Notes under the pieces: model-generated
What the model was told of the DNA's origin: nothing
Database searches by the model: none
What the model saw: only the letters and a program-made list of their open reading frames with translations
Shown here: piece after piece, positions 31,465 to 44,570 of the stretch
Layout: every line of letters starts with the position of its first letter
Numbering within the stretch: position 1 is the stretch's first letter
Assembly (NCBI GenBank): GCA_035079385.1
Contig: JAVHKY010000023.1
Location: 3,596,001-3,660,000, forward strand
From: Aspidiotus rigidus
Lineage: Eukaryota > Arthropoda > Insecta > Hemiptera > Diaspididae
Length of the DNA stretch: 64,000 nucleotides
Direction of reading: 5' to 3'
Translations under genes and position numbers: made by a program

Positions 31465-32470
31465 AGAACACTTTTTGTTTGAAACATCTTTAAATTGGAG
31501 TTCGATTATTTGAGATATTCAAAAAAATTGATTTCCTTTCAAAGCTCGGTGCTTTCAGCGCACTTTGAAACAAAATACAGGTAGTCAATTTTGGAGAAAA
31601 TTTCTCAGAAAATATTTTTTTTCTAATTGGAACTCGATCTTGCGAGGTATTTGAAAACGCTTTAATTGCTTCCAAAAGCTTCGAACTTTTAACCAACTTT
31701 CGTAGAAAGTTGATGAAGTCCATTCTATAGCGAATTTCACGAGGAACACTTTTTGTTCGAAACTTTTTTCAATTGGAGCTTGACTTTTCGAGATATTTCC
31801 AAAAAAAAGATTTTCACCCGAAAGCTTTCAACTTTGTACAAACTTTTTGAGCTTATAATTGACCTTATCACAAAGTTCGAGTACACAAAAATGTAGCAAA
31901 TTTTACGAGGAACATTTTTTGTTCGGAGATTTTTTTTCGTTAAGCCCAAATTTTTCGAGATATTCGTAAGAAACTGATTTTGGGGGGCTAAAACGTGCCA
32001 CAAAAAATTTAGCCCAAGGTGAGGGGGGTGGGAACTTTGATATGTTTTTCGGGGCACCCAATTTGACCATTTACAATTATTTCCTCTTGTGTCCCCTAAA
32101 ATGTTTACGACAATGTCTTTATTGCTTGTACTAAACCTGTACAGCGGTGGAATACATTTTCTTCACATTTCCTGTACTTTCAAAGCGCTCTAACTCCGTG
32201 AAAATGATCGTAACGAACATTTTTGTAGAAACCATTGTTGTAGAGAATTGTATGTAGAATATTTTCGGTCTCTGGACATTTTCCTCAAAAGTACATATTT
32301 AGCGAGAAAATATAGAAAGACTGATTTTGGGTCCACATTTTGATCCCCTCCTTCACAAAGGGCTGGGGCCATGGGTTTTTTTGGTATTACTTGGGATCAT
32401 GCTCAAGAACTTCCATCAATAAAATTTTGCGTGGGAATTATTTCCTTAGGAAATCCGGATAATGACTGTA

Positions 32471-33859
32471 CTATGTTGATGGTATCAAAGATCGCGAGTT
32501 CTCCACTGTCATTGTAGAAGATACAATGGCCGATAATTTTTTTTATATGAGCCAATCTACCCAACGAACGAACGTGAATGGTCTGATCAAGAGTTGCGCA
32601 TAATCAATTCAATAGTGTGTGGAATATCTCGAATGCCTTTAATTGCATTCTTTAGGTAGCTGGTATGCATTATTACGACCGACTAAACAGTACAGCGTTT
32701 TCCATCCTTCCTCTCCGTTTTCATTAAATATCTTACTCTGAAAATCATATTCTGGCGTTTTCGATTTTGTGTACCTTATAGGGGGCTGAGATTTGGTGTA
32801 TAGTTTATTGAATTCGATGCCAATATTCTCACTCAAGACACGGCGACGCAATCGACACCATTTCTAGAAAGATATTTACTTCAGAAATTCACCTTTCCTG
32901 CAATTTATGATGCTCTGAAAAGTGGCCCATTTTATTGTCGCGCACGCGATGCAGACTGTTGGTATGCTGCGAATGAAATTATTATCACGATTGGTAGAAG
33001 AAAGTACATTTCTATCGAACATTGTTTTCAAATTACTGTCAAGAAAATTACAAATAAAGCGATCGGAAATCAGACTTGGTTCCTTTATTCCGAAGCAAAC
33101 TCCGTTTGCGTTGGCAAGAATTTCGTTTCCGATGCTTGGAAGTCGATGATACGCGATATTCGTGTACAGAGCTAATGCTTATGTACTTTTAGCTCGCATT
33201 GCCATCTCTTATATTATTTGTAGTATTATTTATCGTCTCGCTTCTAGCCAAAGATGTATATACTTTACAGATAAATTCATACCGTATATACTTGATGATA
33301 TGCGGAAATTAATTTCTCCTAAATCAGACGTGCGAGGAAACTGAATTCACAATAAACGCTTTTGCTGTAAAGAAGCTCGAACACCAGCAAAAATTGTACG
33401 GTGGTTGAAATCGAAGCATAAAAGGTCAACCGCAATGGTTATGTATTTTGGTTTTCGTGTACGTTTCACCGTCTGCTTTCAACATTCGCGTTTACGCGGG
33501 GTAATGGAATACACATAGTACTTGAAAGTTATTAATAAAATGTGGAAATTCAGAGTTAATTCAAATGTTTAACACTTGCGATATATTTATAAGTAGGCAT
33601 GCTCTTTCAGTCGATTATTTCCTGATTTCATTTGCTACTACAATGAAGACGACTTATTTAATTATCTTTATTTCGACTTTGGGTCGACAATTAAGAGTAG
33701 CTCAGTAGAATTACAATAAATAAGTGCTTTGAAAAAAAAATCTCTATCCAAGATTTTATTGCTGAAAAGTGTTCGCCTTGGTGTCCCTTTTATGTGGTAA
33801 AAACCCATCACCCCCACCCCTTGCGGAACCCTTTGAACGAGGGGTTTATTTGGCACGTT
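32471..33859. other. no gene recognised
   Basis: AT-rich DNA with short unremarkable frames on both strands. Confidence 0.35.
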
Positions 33860-35095
33860 TTTTTGTTTTTTCAATTTTTCTCGAAAAGTATGAGAATACC
33901 TGAGTACAAATAGATTCTCCATAAAATTTACCATGGAATAGTGCCATCACTTACTCGGTTACGATAATTTAACGATGTATGACAATATCTATAACTGCGT
34001 ATTTTCAGAAAATTGTCGATTTTTCAAGTTTTATTTTCTTAACGTTTTTCAGATTTTTCTTGGAAATTTTGACATTTAGACCAAAAATACCTCGATACAA
34101 AAAGATTCTCCATAAAATTTACCGTCGAATGATGCCATCACTCACTCGGTTACGATAATTTGACGATGTATGACAATATCTGCAAATTTAGTATTTTCAG
34201 AAAATTGTCGATTTTTCAAGTTTTTTCTTAAGGGTGTGCTTTACTTGTTTGGGAACTCCGAAACGGTGTACGATAAGTTGCATAAACATCCCCAAAGACC
34301 CTGCAAGGTTCGGGAAGCCAGCGGTCACTACGCGACGCTTGTCAGGCGTGCGTGGGTAGTTCTCGTAACAAATGACGAGGAATGATTTTGCAAAATCACA
34401 TCTCAGGGCTTCATTTTCTGACGAATTTTTTAGATTTTTGGAAAAGTTGTACAAAAGGGTTCAACGAAAGGCGCTATTGGAACAGAATCCTAAATTTTGG
34501 CTCCAGATGAATTTCACTTTCAACGTTTAATTGAGAAAGTATAAGAAGACATTTTTAAATTCTGCTTCGATAGCGCCCCCGGTTGAACCTTTCTGGAAAA
34601 TATTTCAATTATGTAGAAAGATCCGTTAAAAATTCGAGCAATAAAATGTGATTTTCGGTACCATGTTTTACGAGCATATTTTCACAAGTAAAGCACACAC
34701 TTAACGTTTTTCAGATTTTTCATCGAAAGTTTGAGATTGAGAGCAAGAATACTTCAATACAAAAAGATTCTCTATAAAATTTACCGTCGAATTATGCCAT
34801 CACTTACTCGGTTACGATAATTTGACAATGTATGACAACATCTGCAAATTTATTATTTTCTGAAAATTGTCGATTTTTCAAGTTTTTTCTTAACGTTTTT
34901 CAGATTTTTCTTAGAAAGTTTGAGATTTAGAGAAAAAATACTTCCATACAAAAAGATTCTCCATAAAATTTACCGTCGAATGATGCCATCACTCACTCGG
35001 TTACGATAACTTGACGTTGTATAACAATATCTGCAAATTTACTGTTTTCGAAAATTATCAATTTTTCAAGTTTTTTCTCAACTTTTTTCAGATTT
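33860..35095. repeat. ~188-bp tandem repeat, four units
   Basis: CTCGGTTACGATAA recurs at 33954, 34145, 34807 and 34995. The spacings are 191, 189 (after removing the 473-bp insertion) and 188 bp. Shared words include AGATTCTCCATAAAATTTAC and AAAATTGTCGATTTTTCAAG. It is satellite-like and non-coding. Confidence 0.85.
34228..34704. mobile_element. TTAA-flanked MITE inside the 188-bp repeat
   Basis: The element is 34232-34700 (469 bp). The ends GGGTGTGCTTTACTTGT and, inward from the right, GTGTGTGCTTTACTTGT match at 16 of 17 bases. TTAA flanks both sides. A neighbouring repeat unit shows the empty site TTTTCTTAACGTTTTTCAG. TTAA duplication suggests a piggyBac-type mobiliser; there is no coding capacity. 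Confidence 0.78.
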
Positions 35096-35330
35096 TATAA
35101 CAAGGACCCTGTTAAAATTTCGACTTCTGAACCATATATGATGGAGGGGGACTTGAAAAAATTTCGACTCTCGAGCTATACAGTATATGATAGGAGGGGG
35201 TTCAGAAACAACGACGGCTTCCTTAACGATGCTAAACGAGGAATGCAGGGAACCTATTCTACGCTGTTCTATGGACTGAAAAATAATTTACATTACTACC
35301 TGCATCAGGATAGCCCCTTCAAGTAACTAG
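35096..35330. repeat. dispersed repeat with 45-bp motif
   Basis: It contains two motif units (GGGACTTGAAAAAATTTCGA type) and the block GACGGCTTCCTTAACGA. The same block occurs near 52514, and related words occur at 50050-50140 and 53100-53220. Confidence 0.5.
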
Positions 35331-35568
35331 ACATGCAATGCTTTGTACACCAATTGGCCTGGCCCTTCAATGAAGCAGATATACAATTTTGGGTGGGATT
35401 TTGTCGCACGAAATGAAAAGTCCGAAATCACAAAAAAAAAGTCTTTAAGCGGTTTACAATCATTTCACGAAAAAAAAGAAAAGTGAATATTAAAAATGGT
35501 ACATGAACATAAAAAAAGTACATTAAACAAAAAAACAATAAAATCATGAAAAGCTGAAATAAACAAAA
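35331..35568. other. no gene recognised
   Basis: A-rich spacer. Confidence 0.35.
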
Positions 35569-35845
35569 CAGGGTGTCTACCAAATTTGAAAATTAAAAAT
35601 ATTGGACTTTTATTGGACCTTTTGTTGCGAATCTCCTGATTTAACAAGCAAAAAAAAAAAGAAAAAATTTTTTTCCAATTCTTGATTATTGATTTTTATT
35701 GAATACGTATTAAAATTAGAACTTTTATTCTCAATTATTGATTCTCATTGGTCATGCATCAAAATTAATGGACTTTTATTGACTTATTGGACCATTTTTG
35801 AAATAGTGAACTATTATTGGCCTTATTGACTTGGTAGACACCCTG
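35569..35845. mobile_element. 277-bp MITE with CAGGGTGTCTACCAA ends
   Basis: Perfect 15-bp terminal inverted repeats (35569-35583 and 35831-35845). The interior repeats ATTGGACTTTTATTG-like words. CAAAA flanks both sides but is only five bases, so the superfamily (hAT-like by the CAGGG start) is uncertain. Confidence 0.6.
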
Positions 35846-36582
35846 CAAAAGAGAGCATACGCTTCAGTGATAAAATAAGTTGAAAACTAAAAAATCATTT
35901 TATAACAAAAAAAAAATTTGTAACTTGGTCATATTGTAGTATTATTAAATTTTCTGGCATAGCCAAATAAATGAAAATCATGTTCCATGTCTTTTATATT
36001 TTATCAGTCATCATGAAATATTTCAGTCTAGGCTTCTACTAGGTCAAGTGTTCCTGAGATATTATTCGTTTACCCCTTTACCTATCTTGGCGTCGTATAA
36101 GTCTTGTATGAGAAATATTTTGAGGTAATTGTGGGTGTTCTATATTTTGAGGTATCAACTTTCGGTGGGGCGAACGAGCGATCTCGCTGTTGTATTGGAA
36201 TGGTATGAGAAAATTCAAGTCTTTTTTGAGATATATGAGGTAACGCGAACTCGCTCCGCTCGTTCGCCCCCTGTCTCACTGTTGTATTGGAATGGTATGA
36301 GACAATTCAAGTCTAGGGGACTTCGAAAAATTTCGACTATCCAGCCATATATGATAGGAAGAGGGACTTAAAAGACTTTGCCTATCTTGGCGTCGTATAA
36401 GTCTTCTATGAGAAATATGAGGTAGCGCGAACTCGCTCCGCTCGTTCGCCCCCTATCTCGCTGTTGTATTGGAATGGTATGTGACAATTCAAGTCTAGGG
36501 GACTTGGAAAAATTTCGACTATCCAGCCTTTATTTATTTAATTGTTTAATTATTCAATTATTTAAATATTTAATTATTTAAT

Positions 36583-36618
<36 letters not shown>

Positions 36619-37298
36619 TTATTAATTCTTGTACTAGGTCAAGTGTTCGTGAGATATTATTCGTTCACCCCTTTACCTATCTTGGCGTCGTATAAGTCTT
36701 GTATGAGAAATATTTTGAGGTAATTGTGGGTGTTCTATATTTTGAGGTATCAACTTTCGGTGGGGCGAACGAGCGATCTCGCTGTTGTATTGGAATGGTA
36801 TGAGACAATTCAAGTCTAGGGGACTTGGAAAAATTTCGACTATCCAGCCATATATGATAGGAAGAGGGACTTAGAAAATTTTCTAATATCAATTATATTA
36901 ATTATTTAATTATTTATTTATTTAATTATTTAATTATTTAATTATTCAATTATTTATTTATTTATTTGATTATTTAATTATAATAATTATTTAATTATTT
37001 ATTTATTTAATTATTTAATTTTTCATTAATTAATTCATTAATTAATTATTTATTATTATTACGCGGGTGTACTCGCGAATTTCTGAATCACCCACGGGGT
37101 AGAGATTTTCTAATTATTAATTATATTAATTATTTAATCATTTATTTATTTAATTATTTAATTATTTAATTATTTATTTATTCATTTATTTATTTATCAA
37201 TAATTATTATTATTACGCGGGGTGTACTCGCGAATTTCTGAATCACCCACGGGGTAGAGATTTTCTAATTATTAATTATAATAATTATTTAATTATTT

Positions 37299-37360
<62 letters not shown>

Positions 37361-37390
37361 TTATTTATTTATTTAATTATTTAATTATTT

Positions 37391-37431
<41 letters not shown>

Positions 37432-37579
37432 TTAATAATAATTATTATTACGCGGGGTGTACTCGCGAATTTCTGAATCACCCACGGGGTAGAGATTTCT
37501 CTTGACGGGGGGGGGGGTGTGTACTCGCGAGTTTCAAAATCGGGGTCTGGCGAGAGAAAAGACATGGAACATGTCAAAA

Positions 37580-38197
37580 TGTATTGCACCACGAGAGCGG
37601 GTTTAGCTTTACTTGGTCTGTCACCTTTTCTTTTTTGGCAAAGAGGAAATGTTTTCGCCTCAGGTGGCACTGGTAGTAGCTTCAACCGAATGCACATCCC
37701 ACCGTATGCTTACACTGCAAACTTTTCAACAAAAAGGGGGGATGAGAAAACTAGAAGTCCAAAATATTGAGCCTATCCGCTCGCTCGCTCATTTAAGTTG
37801 TAGACCCTGTAATAAGACTAAAATTCAAATGGCTTTTTTCCAAGCAATAATGATTCCAGAGTGTCCCCAGATGCCAAGAAAATTATGACAAGTGTGCTAT
37901 ATTAACTGTCAATATGATCGGGGAGGCTGTTTTCACGATCTTATCCAGCTACAGTCGTCTGTTGATGGGCTGAATAAGTGTAAAGGGGATTGAACTTAGA
38001 GCCGTCGTCGTCGTCGTGGTCTCGCGGTGAGCCTAGCTAAGCTAGATTCCGATGCGATGTATCGACAACCTTTCTTCTGGGTCTTTCTCTGCTTCTCTTT
38101 GATGTTGGAGTATATTTTAACGGAAAAATTTTAACCGTGAAAGTGTTCTTATCTATATAAATTTCCAATTTATTTGGCACTGCCTCTCACATTATTC
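37580..38197. other. palindrome centre, left part: no gene recognised
   Basis: Short overlapping plus-strand frames at 37519-37888 do not resemble a known protein. CGTCGTCGTCGTCGTGGTC near 38003 is a short triplet run. Confidence 0.35.
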
Positions 38198-38714
38198 TTA
38201 CAAAATAAACAAATGACCGACGTTTCGAATGCATACCACTGACGATTTAGTTTCCTTCATTCTTTCCACATGCGATCTCCATTTCTTCTTGTACGCTTTT
38301 ACCCTGTGAATTATTGGTGTTACTCCCAAGGATTTTGTAATTTCTACGGACCTTTCTTTGTCAAGTAAAGTGACACCTGCAGTTTTCCACATGAACCACA
38401 TTTCCGCAGCAATTATCCTCTGTTTGTCCGTCTTCTTTGGGGCCCATACTTCACATCCGTAAGTTAGAATAAGTATGGCTAGGGTGTTGTATACACGTGT
38501 TCGCGTTTCATTTCTGACCTTATTTGCTGGCAGTGTTCTGTTTTTGGCGCCCGTGATCCTCATGTTAGCCAATTTTTGGCTATGTCGACCTCTCCATTGT
38601 ATGATATTCACTGCGAGGTATTCAAATGTATTGATCTATTCAATTATCTTATTTTTGATGAGTACTTTGCTTCTCATAGGGTCTTTCCCCTTGAAAGCTA
38701 ACACCTTTGTTTAA
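38198..38714 (-). pseudogene. RTE-like non-LTR retrotransposon fragment (RT thumb and tail)
   Basis: Minus-strand frames read KVLAFKGKDPMRSKVLIKNK, a TAG, INTFEYLAVNI, then an open 137-codon stretch with RVYNTLAILILTYGCEVWAP, RIIAAEMWFMWKTAGVTLLD and a GVTPIIHRVKAYKKKW block. These are the C-terminal blocks of the insect endonuclease-reverse transcriptases of RTE type. No RT active site is present. It is 5'-truncated, with at least one stop. It lies at the centre of the palindrome. Confidence 0.78.
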
Positions 38715-41407
38715 AGGGGTGGATGAGTATGAAAAGGAGCTAGAGAGGACTTGAAGAAAATTTTGGAGTATTTGAAAGAAGAAAATTGCCTCAATCAGTG
38801 TCGTTAATAAAAGAGGTCTGAAATCGATAGGCTGTTCTTCCCTCCAGATCATTCGATATCAACTTTTGATGAGATTATGTTTAAAAGCTTGAATTCTCTC
38901 ATCAGATCCCAAAAATTCTATCAGGGAAAAAATTTAGCGACTTCGATACTTATCGAGGCTCTTGAAAGAAAATTTTCCAAGGTAAGAAAGTTTAGAGTGA
39001 GAATTGATGAGTATTTTCTTGATGCTTCTAATTTTTTGATGGTATGAAGCTTGTAAAAATTTTGAGCCTAAAGAATCAATGTTTGGAATGATGTCGAAAT
39101 TTTTTTTTCCAACTGGAAGTTTATAATGAACTCTTGCATGAATGAACCCGAACATGAAATACGTGTGAGGACCCGTGTGCTGTTCTACCGAAAAACGAAA
39201 ACATATTGAAGATTTCCAAATATTGAACTCGTTTACCCATACGTTTTAAATAATTTAGAAAATGATACTTTAGCACGCACCGACGCTTTTTGTAACGATT
39301 GCAAAAATACACAATATACCGGTACGGTACATCCTCGTTGCTGATAAGGTTGAAATATTACGCGAATAAAAATATCATTATACTATGGTAAGTAAGTCAC
39401 GCATCTAGTCAAATCTTATTTCACATTGAGCCCGCATATTCCCCACACAATAACCAGAAATGGGAATGAAATAGACCATAGTTGTAAAAAGTAGGGCACC
39501 GAAGAATGTCATCAGTAACCGACCGAAAATTGAAAAATTGTCGCAGATTCTTCTTCTTCTTCAGAAAATCATCTGACCAGGAGTCACGAGTTCATAAAAT
39601 CAATAAAAGGCACTGCACCGTCTGAGTGCATCAAAACTTTTCCCGATACCGTGCACAACTTATATGCCATCTAATGATAATTATTATAATTCAAAGGTCA
39701 TCTTGATTGTGGATAGGGCGTCATCGATATTAAAGCTTCTTATAAAGTTTCAAAATTATTGCAAGTTTATAAATGGCGTAAAAGTATATGAAGACTACGA
39801 AGGTTCAAGACGAGAATTTCCTTCTGTGTGAAGGTTTTTAGAGTAAGAATTTTTCTAAAACAAAACTGCTAAAAATCGAAATCACTCACGCGATCATTTC
39901 AATGCATGCAATAATTTAGCCAATGCTTTCTAAACTCACGACCTTAATTAGACTATTCAGCTTGTATACGTTGCTGTTTTCGTAACATAATTTGCATTAT
40001 TGGCATTTATATATCTCGGGCCGCGCGACATAAATATTATAATAGAAAACAGGATATACTCCGTGTATTTTATACGTAGTTAATTGATTACTCAACTATA
40101 ATAGTCGTCGTAATGAACAATATATCGCTCAAGATGGAAATTTATGCGGAATTATAAGGTATTTTGAATTATCATGTGCGGGAAGAACTTCGTGATGGAT
40201 TTGTATTATTACATTTAAATCCGCTATTTCATCGAGATTCATACAATGATTCACTCCTCGAGATACGGAGGCCAGTTAGTTTGGATGAGGTTTGTGAGAA
40301 AGGAGGAGTGGTACATTTTCGTCGAAGAACAATTCGCAGATACCAAGAGTAGCATAAACGATGTCGAGTAAAACGGGTGAGTGAATTTTAGGACTTTTTC
40401 GTCTTACTAGTAGTTCGCATATTTGTATACCACGTGCTGGGACTGATTTATCTCCATCAATTGTATGAACAAGTTTCATTTCTAACGCATTGTTGGTGCA
40501 CTGACTATAGAGTTGGATTAAACTACGGATGATACGTGATTTCATAAAATGAAAACACGTGGCTTGCGAATGAAATCACTGTTGACGTCTTTGAAACAGA
40601 TTTCACTGCGCTACAAAGTTTAAATTTTGTCAAATTTGACAGTCCTTTGTACATGAAGAATGTGAAAAGAGAAATTTCTTCAACTCGTCGTTTCCGCGTT
40701 TAATAAAATTCCACATTCTGTGTAATTACTTTACTGTGGATGTTCGGATTGAAAAGTCCATATTGTACGAGAGTCGTAACAGTTATGATAAAAGGGAATG
40801 AGATTTTCTCATCGTAGTAGTCTGATATTAGTGGTTGAGATTCGGGTCAAAATATCATTTTTGTCGCTGTCACTATGCCGATTGAAGAAAATTGCGTGAG
40901 AGGTCATTCTTCAATTCGGACCTGACAGCGAAAGAGTCGCTGCAGGTGGCGATGTATGGAAGCTAGGCCGCAGAAGGTGATGTAGTATTGAATCATAATA
41001 CTTTCCTTACGGCAAAAACAAAATTTTCAAACTTTTGAGAAATTCAAGATCGCGATTCTATCGAGCCAAAAATTATCAGCATGTCTCCTGATAACCTTTA
41101 GCTACAAGGAATTATAATCCTCAAGCTTTTCCAGAACTTATAACTCAAGTTATTAGCGATTTTCTTGACCTCATTTTCTAAGTCTGATATTATGTAACCG
41201 AATCACAGGTTCACCCTCTTGGCACACAACTACTAACCTGCGAAGTACGACTACTACACACATTATACATGTAACGATGCTAGCGCGCGACCGCTCTGTC
41301 AGGTCCGAGTAGTTTGCACGAGTTTTGTATAAATATTTTTTTGTTGAAACGACGTTTCGACCGCATTTAAGGGTGCTCCTAAAGTTTAATTTTACCCACC
41401 TCTAGAT
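38715..41407. other. palindrome centre, right part: no gene recognised
   Basis: AT-rich, with short chance frames on both strands (for example 40164-40352). No repeats of note are seen until 41408. Confidence 0.35.
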
Positions 41408-41530
41408 TAGCGCGAAAGAAAAAATAGAAGTGTGAAAGAAGAACGAATTATCCAATCACGTTCGAAAATTAGCGTGAAAGAAAGAATAAATGTGTGAAAA
41501 AAAAAATTAATCAGCCAATCACGTTCGAGT
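41408..41530. repeat. 62-bp direct repeat, two units
   Basis: TAGCGCGAAAGAAAAAATAG ... CCAATCACGTTCGA is followed directly by TAGCGTGAAAGAAAGAATAA ... CCAATCACGTTCGA. Confidence 0.65.
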
Positions 41531-43343
41531 GTTTGTTGGTTGAATTGCCTTTTAATATCATTTATGGAAAAAATAAAGAGAAAGAAAGAGACAGCGGCGC
41601 GAAAAAGAAAAATTTTCTGGCATAGCCAAATAAATGAAAATCATGTTCCATGTCTTTTGACATGTTCCATGTCTTTTCTCTCGCCAGACCCCGATTTTGA
41701 AACTCGCGAGTACACCCCCCCCCCTCCCGTCAAGAGAAATCTCTACCCCGTGGGTGATTCAGAAATTCGCGAGTACACCCCGCGTAATAATAATAATAAT
41801 TAATAATAAATAAATAAATAAATAAATAATTAAATAATTAAATAATTAAATAATTAAATAATTAAATAAATAAATAATTAAATAATTAAATAATTAAATA
41901 AATAAATAAATATTTAAATAAATAAATAAATAATTAAATAATTAAATAAATAAATATATAAATAATTAAATAATTAAATAAATGAATAAATAAATATTTA
42001 AAAAATTAATATAATTAAATAATAAACAAAAAAATTAAATAATTAAATAAATAAATAATTAAATAAATAAATAAATAAATAATTAATATAATTAATAATT
42101 AGAAAAACTCTACCCCTTGGATGATTCAGAAATTCGCGAGTACACCCCGCGTAATAATAATAAATAATTAATTAATCAATTCATAATTAAATAATTAAAT
42201 AAATAAATAATTAAATAATTAATATATTTAAATAATCAAATAAATAAATAAATAATTGAATAATTAAATAATTAAATAAATAAATAATTAAATAATTAAT
42301 ATAATTGATAATTAGAAAATTTTCTAAGTCCCTCTTCCTATCATATATGGCTGGATAGTCGAAATTTTTCCAAGTCCCCTAGACTTGAATTGTCTCATAC
42401 CATTCCAATACAACAGCGAGACAGGGGGCGAACGAGCGGAGCGAGTTCGCGCTACCTCATATTTCTCATAGAAGACTTGAATTTTCCATACCATTCCAAT
42501 ACAACAGCGAGATCGCTCGTTCGCCCCACGAAAGTTGATACCTCAAAATATAGAACACCCACAATTACCTCAAAATATTTCTCTTACAAGACTTATACGG
42601 CGCCAAGATAGGTAAAGGGGTAAACGAATAATATCTCACGAACACTTGACCTAGTACAAGAATTAATAATAAATAAATAAATAAATAAATAAATAATATT
42701 AAATAATTAAATAATTAAATATTTAAATAATTGAATAATCAAACAATTAAATAAATAAAGGCTGGATAGTCGAAATTTTTCCAAGTCCCCTAGACTTGAA
42801 TTGTCACATACCATTCCAATACAACAGCGAGACAGGGGGCGAACGAGCGGAGCGAGTTCGCGCTACCTCATATTTCTCATAGAAGACTTATACGACGCCA
42901 AGATAGGTAAAGTTTTTTAAGTCCCTCTTCCTATCATATATGGCTGGATAGTCGAAATGTTTCCAAGTCCCCTAGACTTGAATTGTCTCATACCATTCCA
43001 ATACAACAGCGAGACAGGGGGCGAACGAGCGGAGCGAGTTCGCGCTACCCCATATTTCTCAAAAAAGACTTGAATTTTCTCATACCATTCCAATACAACA
43101 GCGAGATCGCTCGTTCGCCCCACCGAAAGTTGATACCTCAAAATATAGAACACCCACAATTACCTCAAAATATTTCTCATACAAGACTTATACGACGCCA
43201 AGAGAGGTAAAGGGGTAAACGAATAATATCTCACGAACACTTGACCTAGTAGAAGCCTAGACTGAAATATTTCATGATGACTGATAAAATATAAAAGACC
43301 TGGAACATGATTTTCATTTATTTGGCTATGCCAGAAAATTTTA

Positions 43344-43613
43344 TATTTTATCAGTCATCTTGAAATATTTCAGTCTAGGCTTCTACTAGGTCAAGTGTTC
43401 GTGAGATATTATTCGTTTACCCCTTTACCTATCTTGGCGTCGTATAAGTCTTCTATGAGAAATACGAGGTAGCGCGAACTAGCTCCGCTCGTCCGCCCCC
43501 TGTCTCGCTGTTGTATTGGAATGGTATGTGACAATTCAAGTCTAGGGGACTTGGAAAAATTTCGACTATCCAGTCTTTATTTATTTAATTATTTAATTAT
43601 TTAATTATTTAAT

Positions 43614-43657
<44 letters not shown>

Positions 43658-44570
43658 TCTATTTATTTATTTATTTATTTATTTGTTTATTTATTTATTT
43701 ATCTATTTATTTATTTATTTATCTATCTATTTATTTTTTTGTTTATTTATTTATTCATTTATTTATTTATTAATTATTAATTCTTCTACTAGGTCAAGTG
43801 TTCGTGAGATATTATTCGTTTACCCCTTTACCTCTCTTGGCGTCGTATAAGTCTTGTATGAGAAATATTTTGAGGTAATTGTGGGTGTTCTATATTTTGA
43901 GGTATCAACTTTCGTGGGGCGAACGAGCGATCTCGCTGTTGTATTGGAATGGTATAAGAAAATTCAAGTCTTCTATGAGAAATATGAGGTAGCGTGAACT
44001 CGCTCCGCTCGTTCGCCCCCTGTCTCGCTTTTGTATTGGAATGGTATGAGACAATTCAAGTCTAGGGGACTTGGAAAAATTTCGACTATCCAGCCATATA
44101 TGATAGGAAGAGGGACTTAGAAAATTTTCTAATCATTAATTATATTAATTTTTTAATTATTTATTTATTTATTTATTTAATTATTTAATTATTATTGAAT
44201 TTATTATTTAATTATTTAATTATTAATTAATTAATTAATTAATTAATTATTATTATTACGCGGGGTGTACTCGCGAATTTCTGAATCACCCACGGGGTAG
44301 AGATTTTCTAATTATTAATTATTTAATCATTTATTTATTTGATTATTTAATTATTTATTTATTCAATTATTTAATTATTAATTAATTAATTATTTACTAT
44401 TATTACGCGGGGTGTACTCGCGAATTTCTGAATCACCCACGGGGTAGAGATTTCTCTTGACGGGGGGGGAGGGGGGGTGTACTCGCAAGTTTCAAAATCG
44501 GGGTCCGGCGAGAGAAAAGACATGGAACATGTCAAAACTTTCTGGCGTAGCTAAATAAATAAGAATCATG
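43344..44570. repeat. further copy of the palindrome-arm family
   Basis: It starts with the same TTTTATCAGTCATCTTGAAA block as 35990 and runs in the plus direction through the TGTATTGGAATGG blocks, a long TTTA array (43565-43780) and GTACTCGCGAATTTC blocks, to AGACATGGAACATGTCAAAA at 44518-44537. A rough terminal match CTTTCTGGCGTAGC follows. Confidence 0.7.

Larger units (their letters stand above)
24932..32470. mobile_element. TA-flanked long-inverted-arm element IR3, interrupted by PLE3
   Basis: The termini CAGTCATTATCCGG are inverted at 24934 and 32468, each next to TA (24932-24933 and 32469-32470). CAGT ends with a TA duplication fit the Tc1/mariner superfamily. The left arm is 24934-25283 plus 27801-28482; the right arm is 31465-32468, uninterrupted. 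The inner arm is made of ~150-bp subrepeats as in IR2. There is no transposase, and length without PLE3 is ~5 kb. Confidence 0.75.
35946..43343. repeat. giant imperfect palindrome (7.4 kb)
   Basis: Arms 35946-37579 and 41655-43343 are inverted copies. Outer ends are TAAATTTTCTGGCATAGCC; inner ends are at ACATGGAACATGTCAAAA. Arms hold repeated blocks (TGTATTGGAATGGTATGAGA; GAACGAGCGGAGCGAG; GTACTCGCGAATTTCTGAAT), 45-bp-type motif units (ATATATGATAGGAAGAGGGA) and long TTTA/TTAA tetranucleotide arrays (36520-36630, 36890-37050, 37290-37435, 41780-42080, 42655-42760). The family recurs at 43344-44560, 63500-64000 and 30180-30620. The 4.1-kb centre is single-copy-like. Confidence 0.8.

Noticed and set aside
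36082..36892. Repeated frames such as SHTIPIQQRDR at 36082, 36677, 42390, 42983 and 63649
   Set aside because: They follow the palindrome-family repeat on one strand, with the reverse-strand counterpart equally open. There is no start context, and they break in other copies.
35946..43343. Palindrome as an assembly artefact
   Set aside because: Arms differ at many positions and in tetranucleotide length, and other family copies exist, so it looks real; only long reads can settle it.
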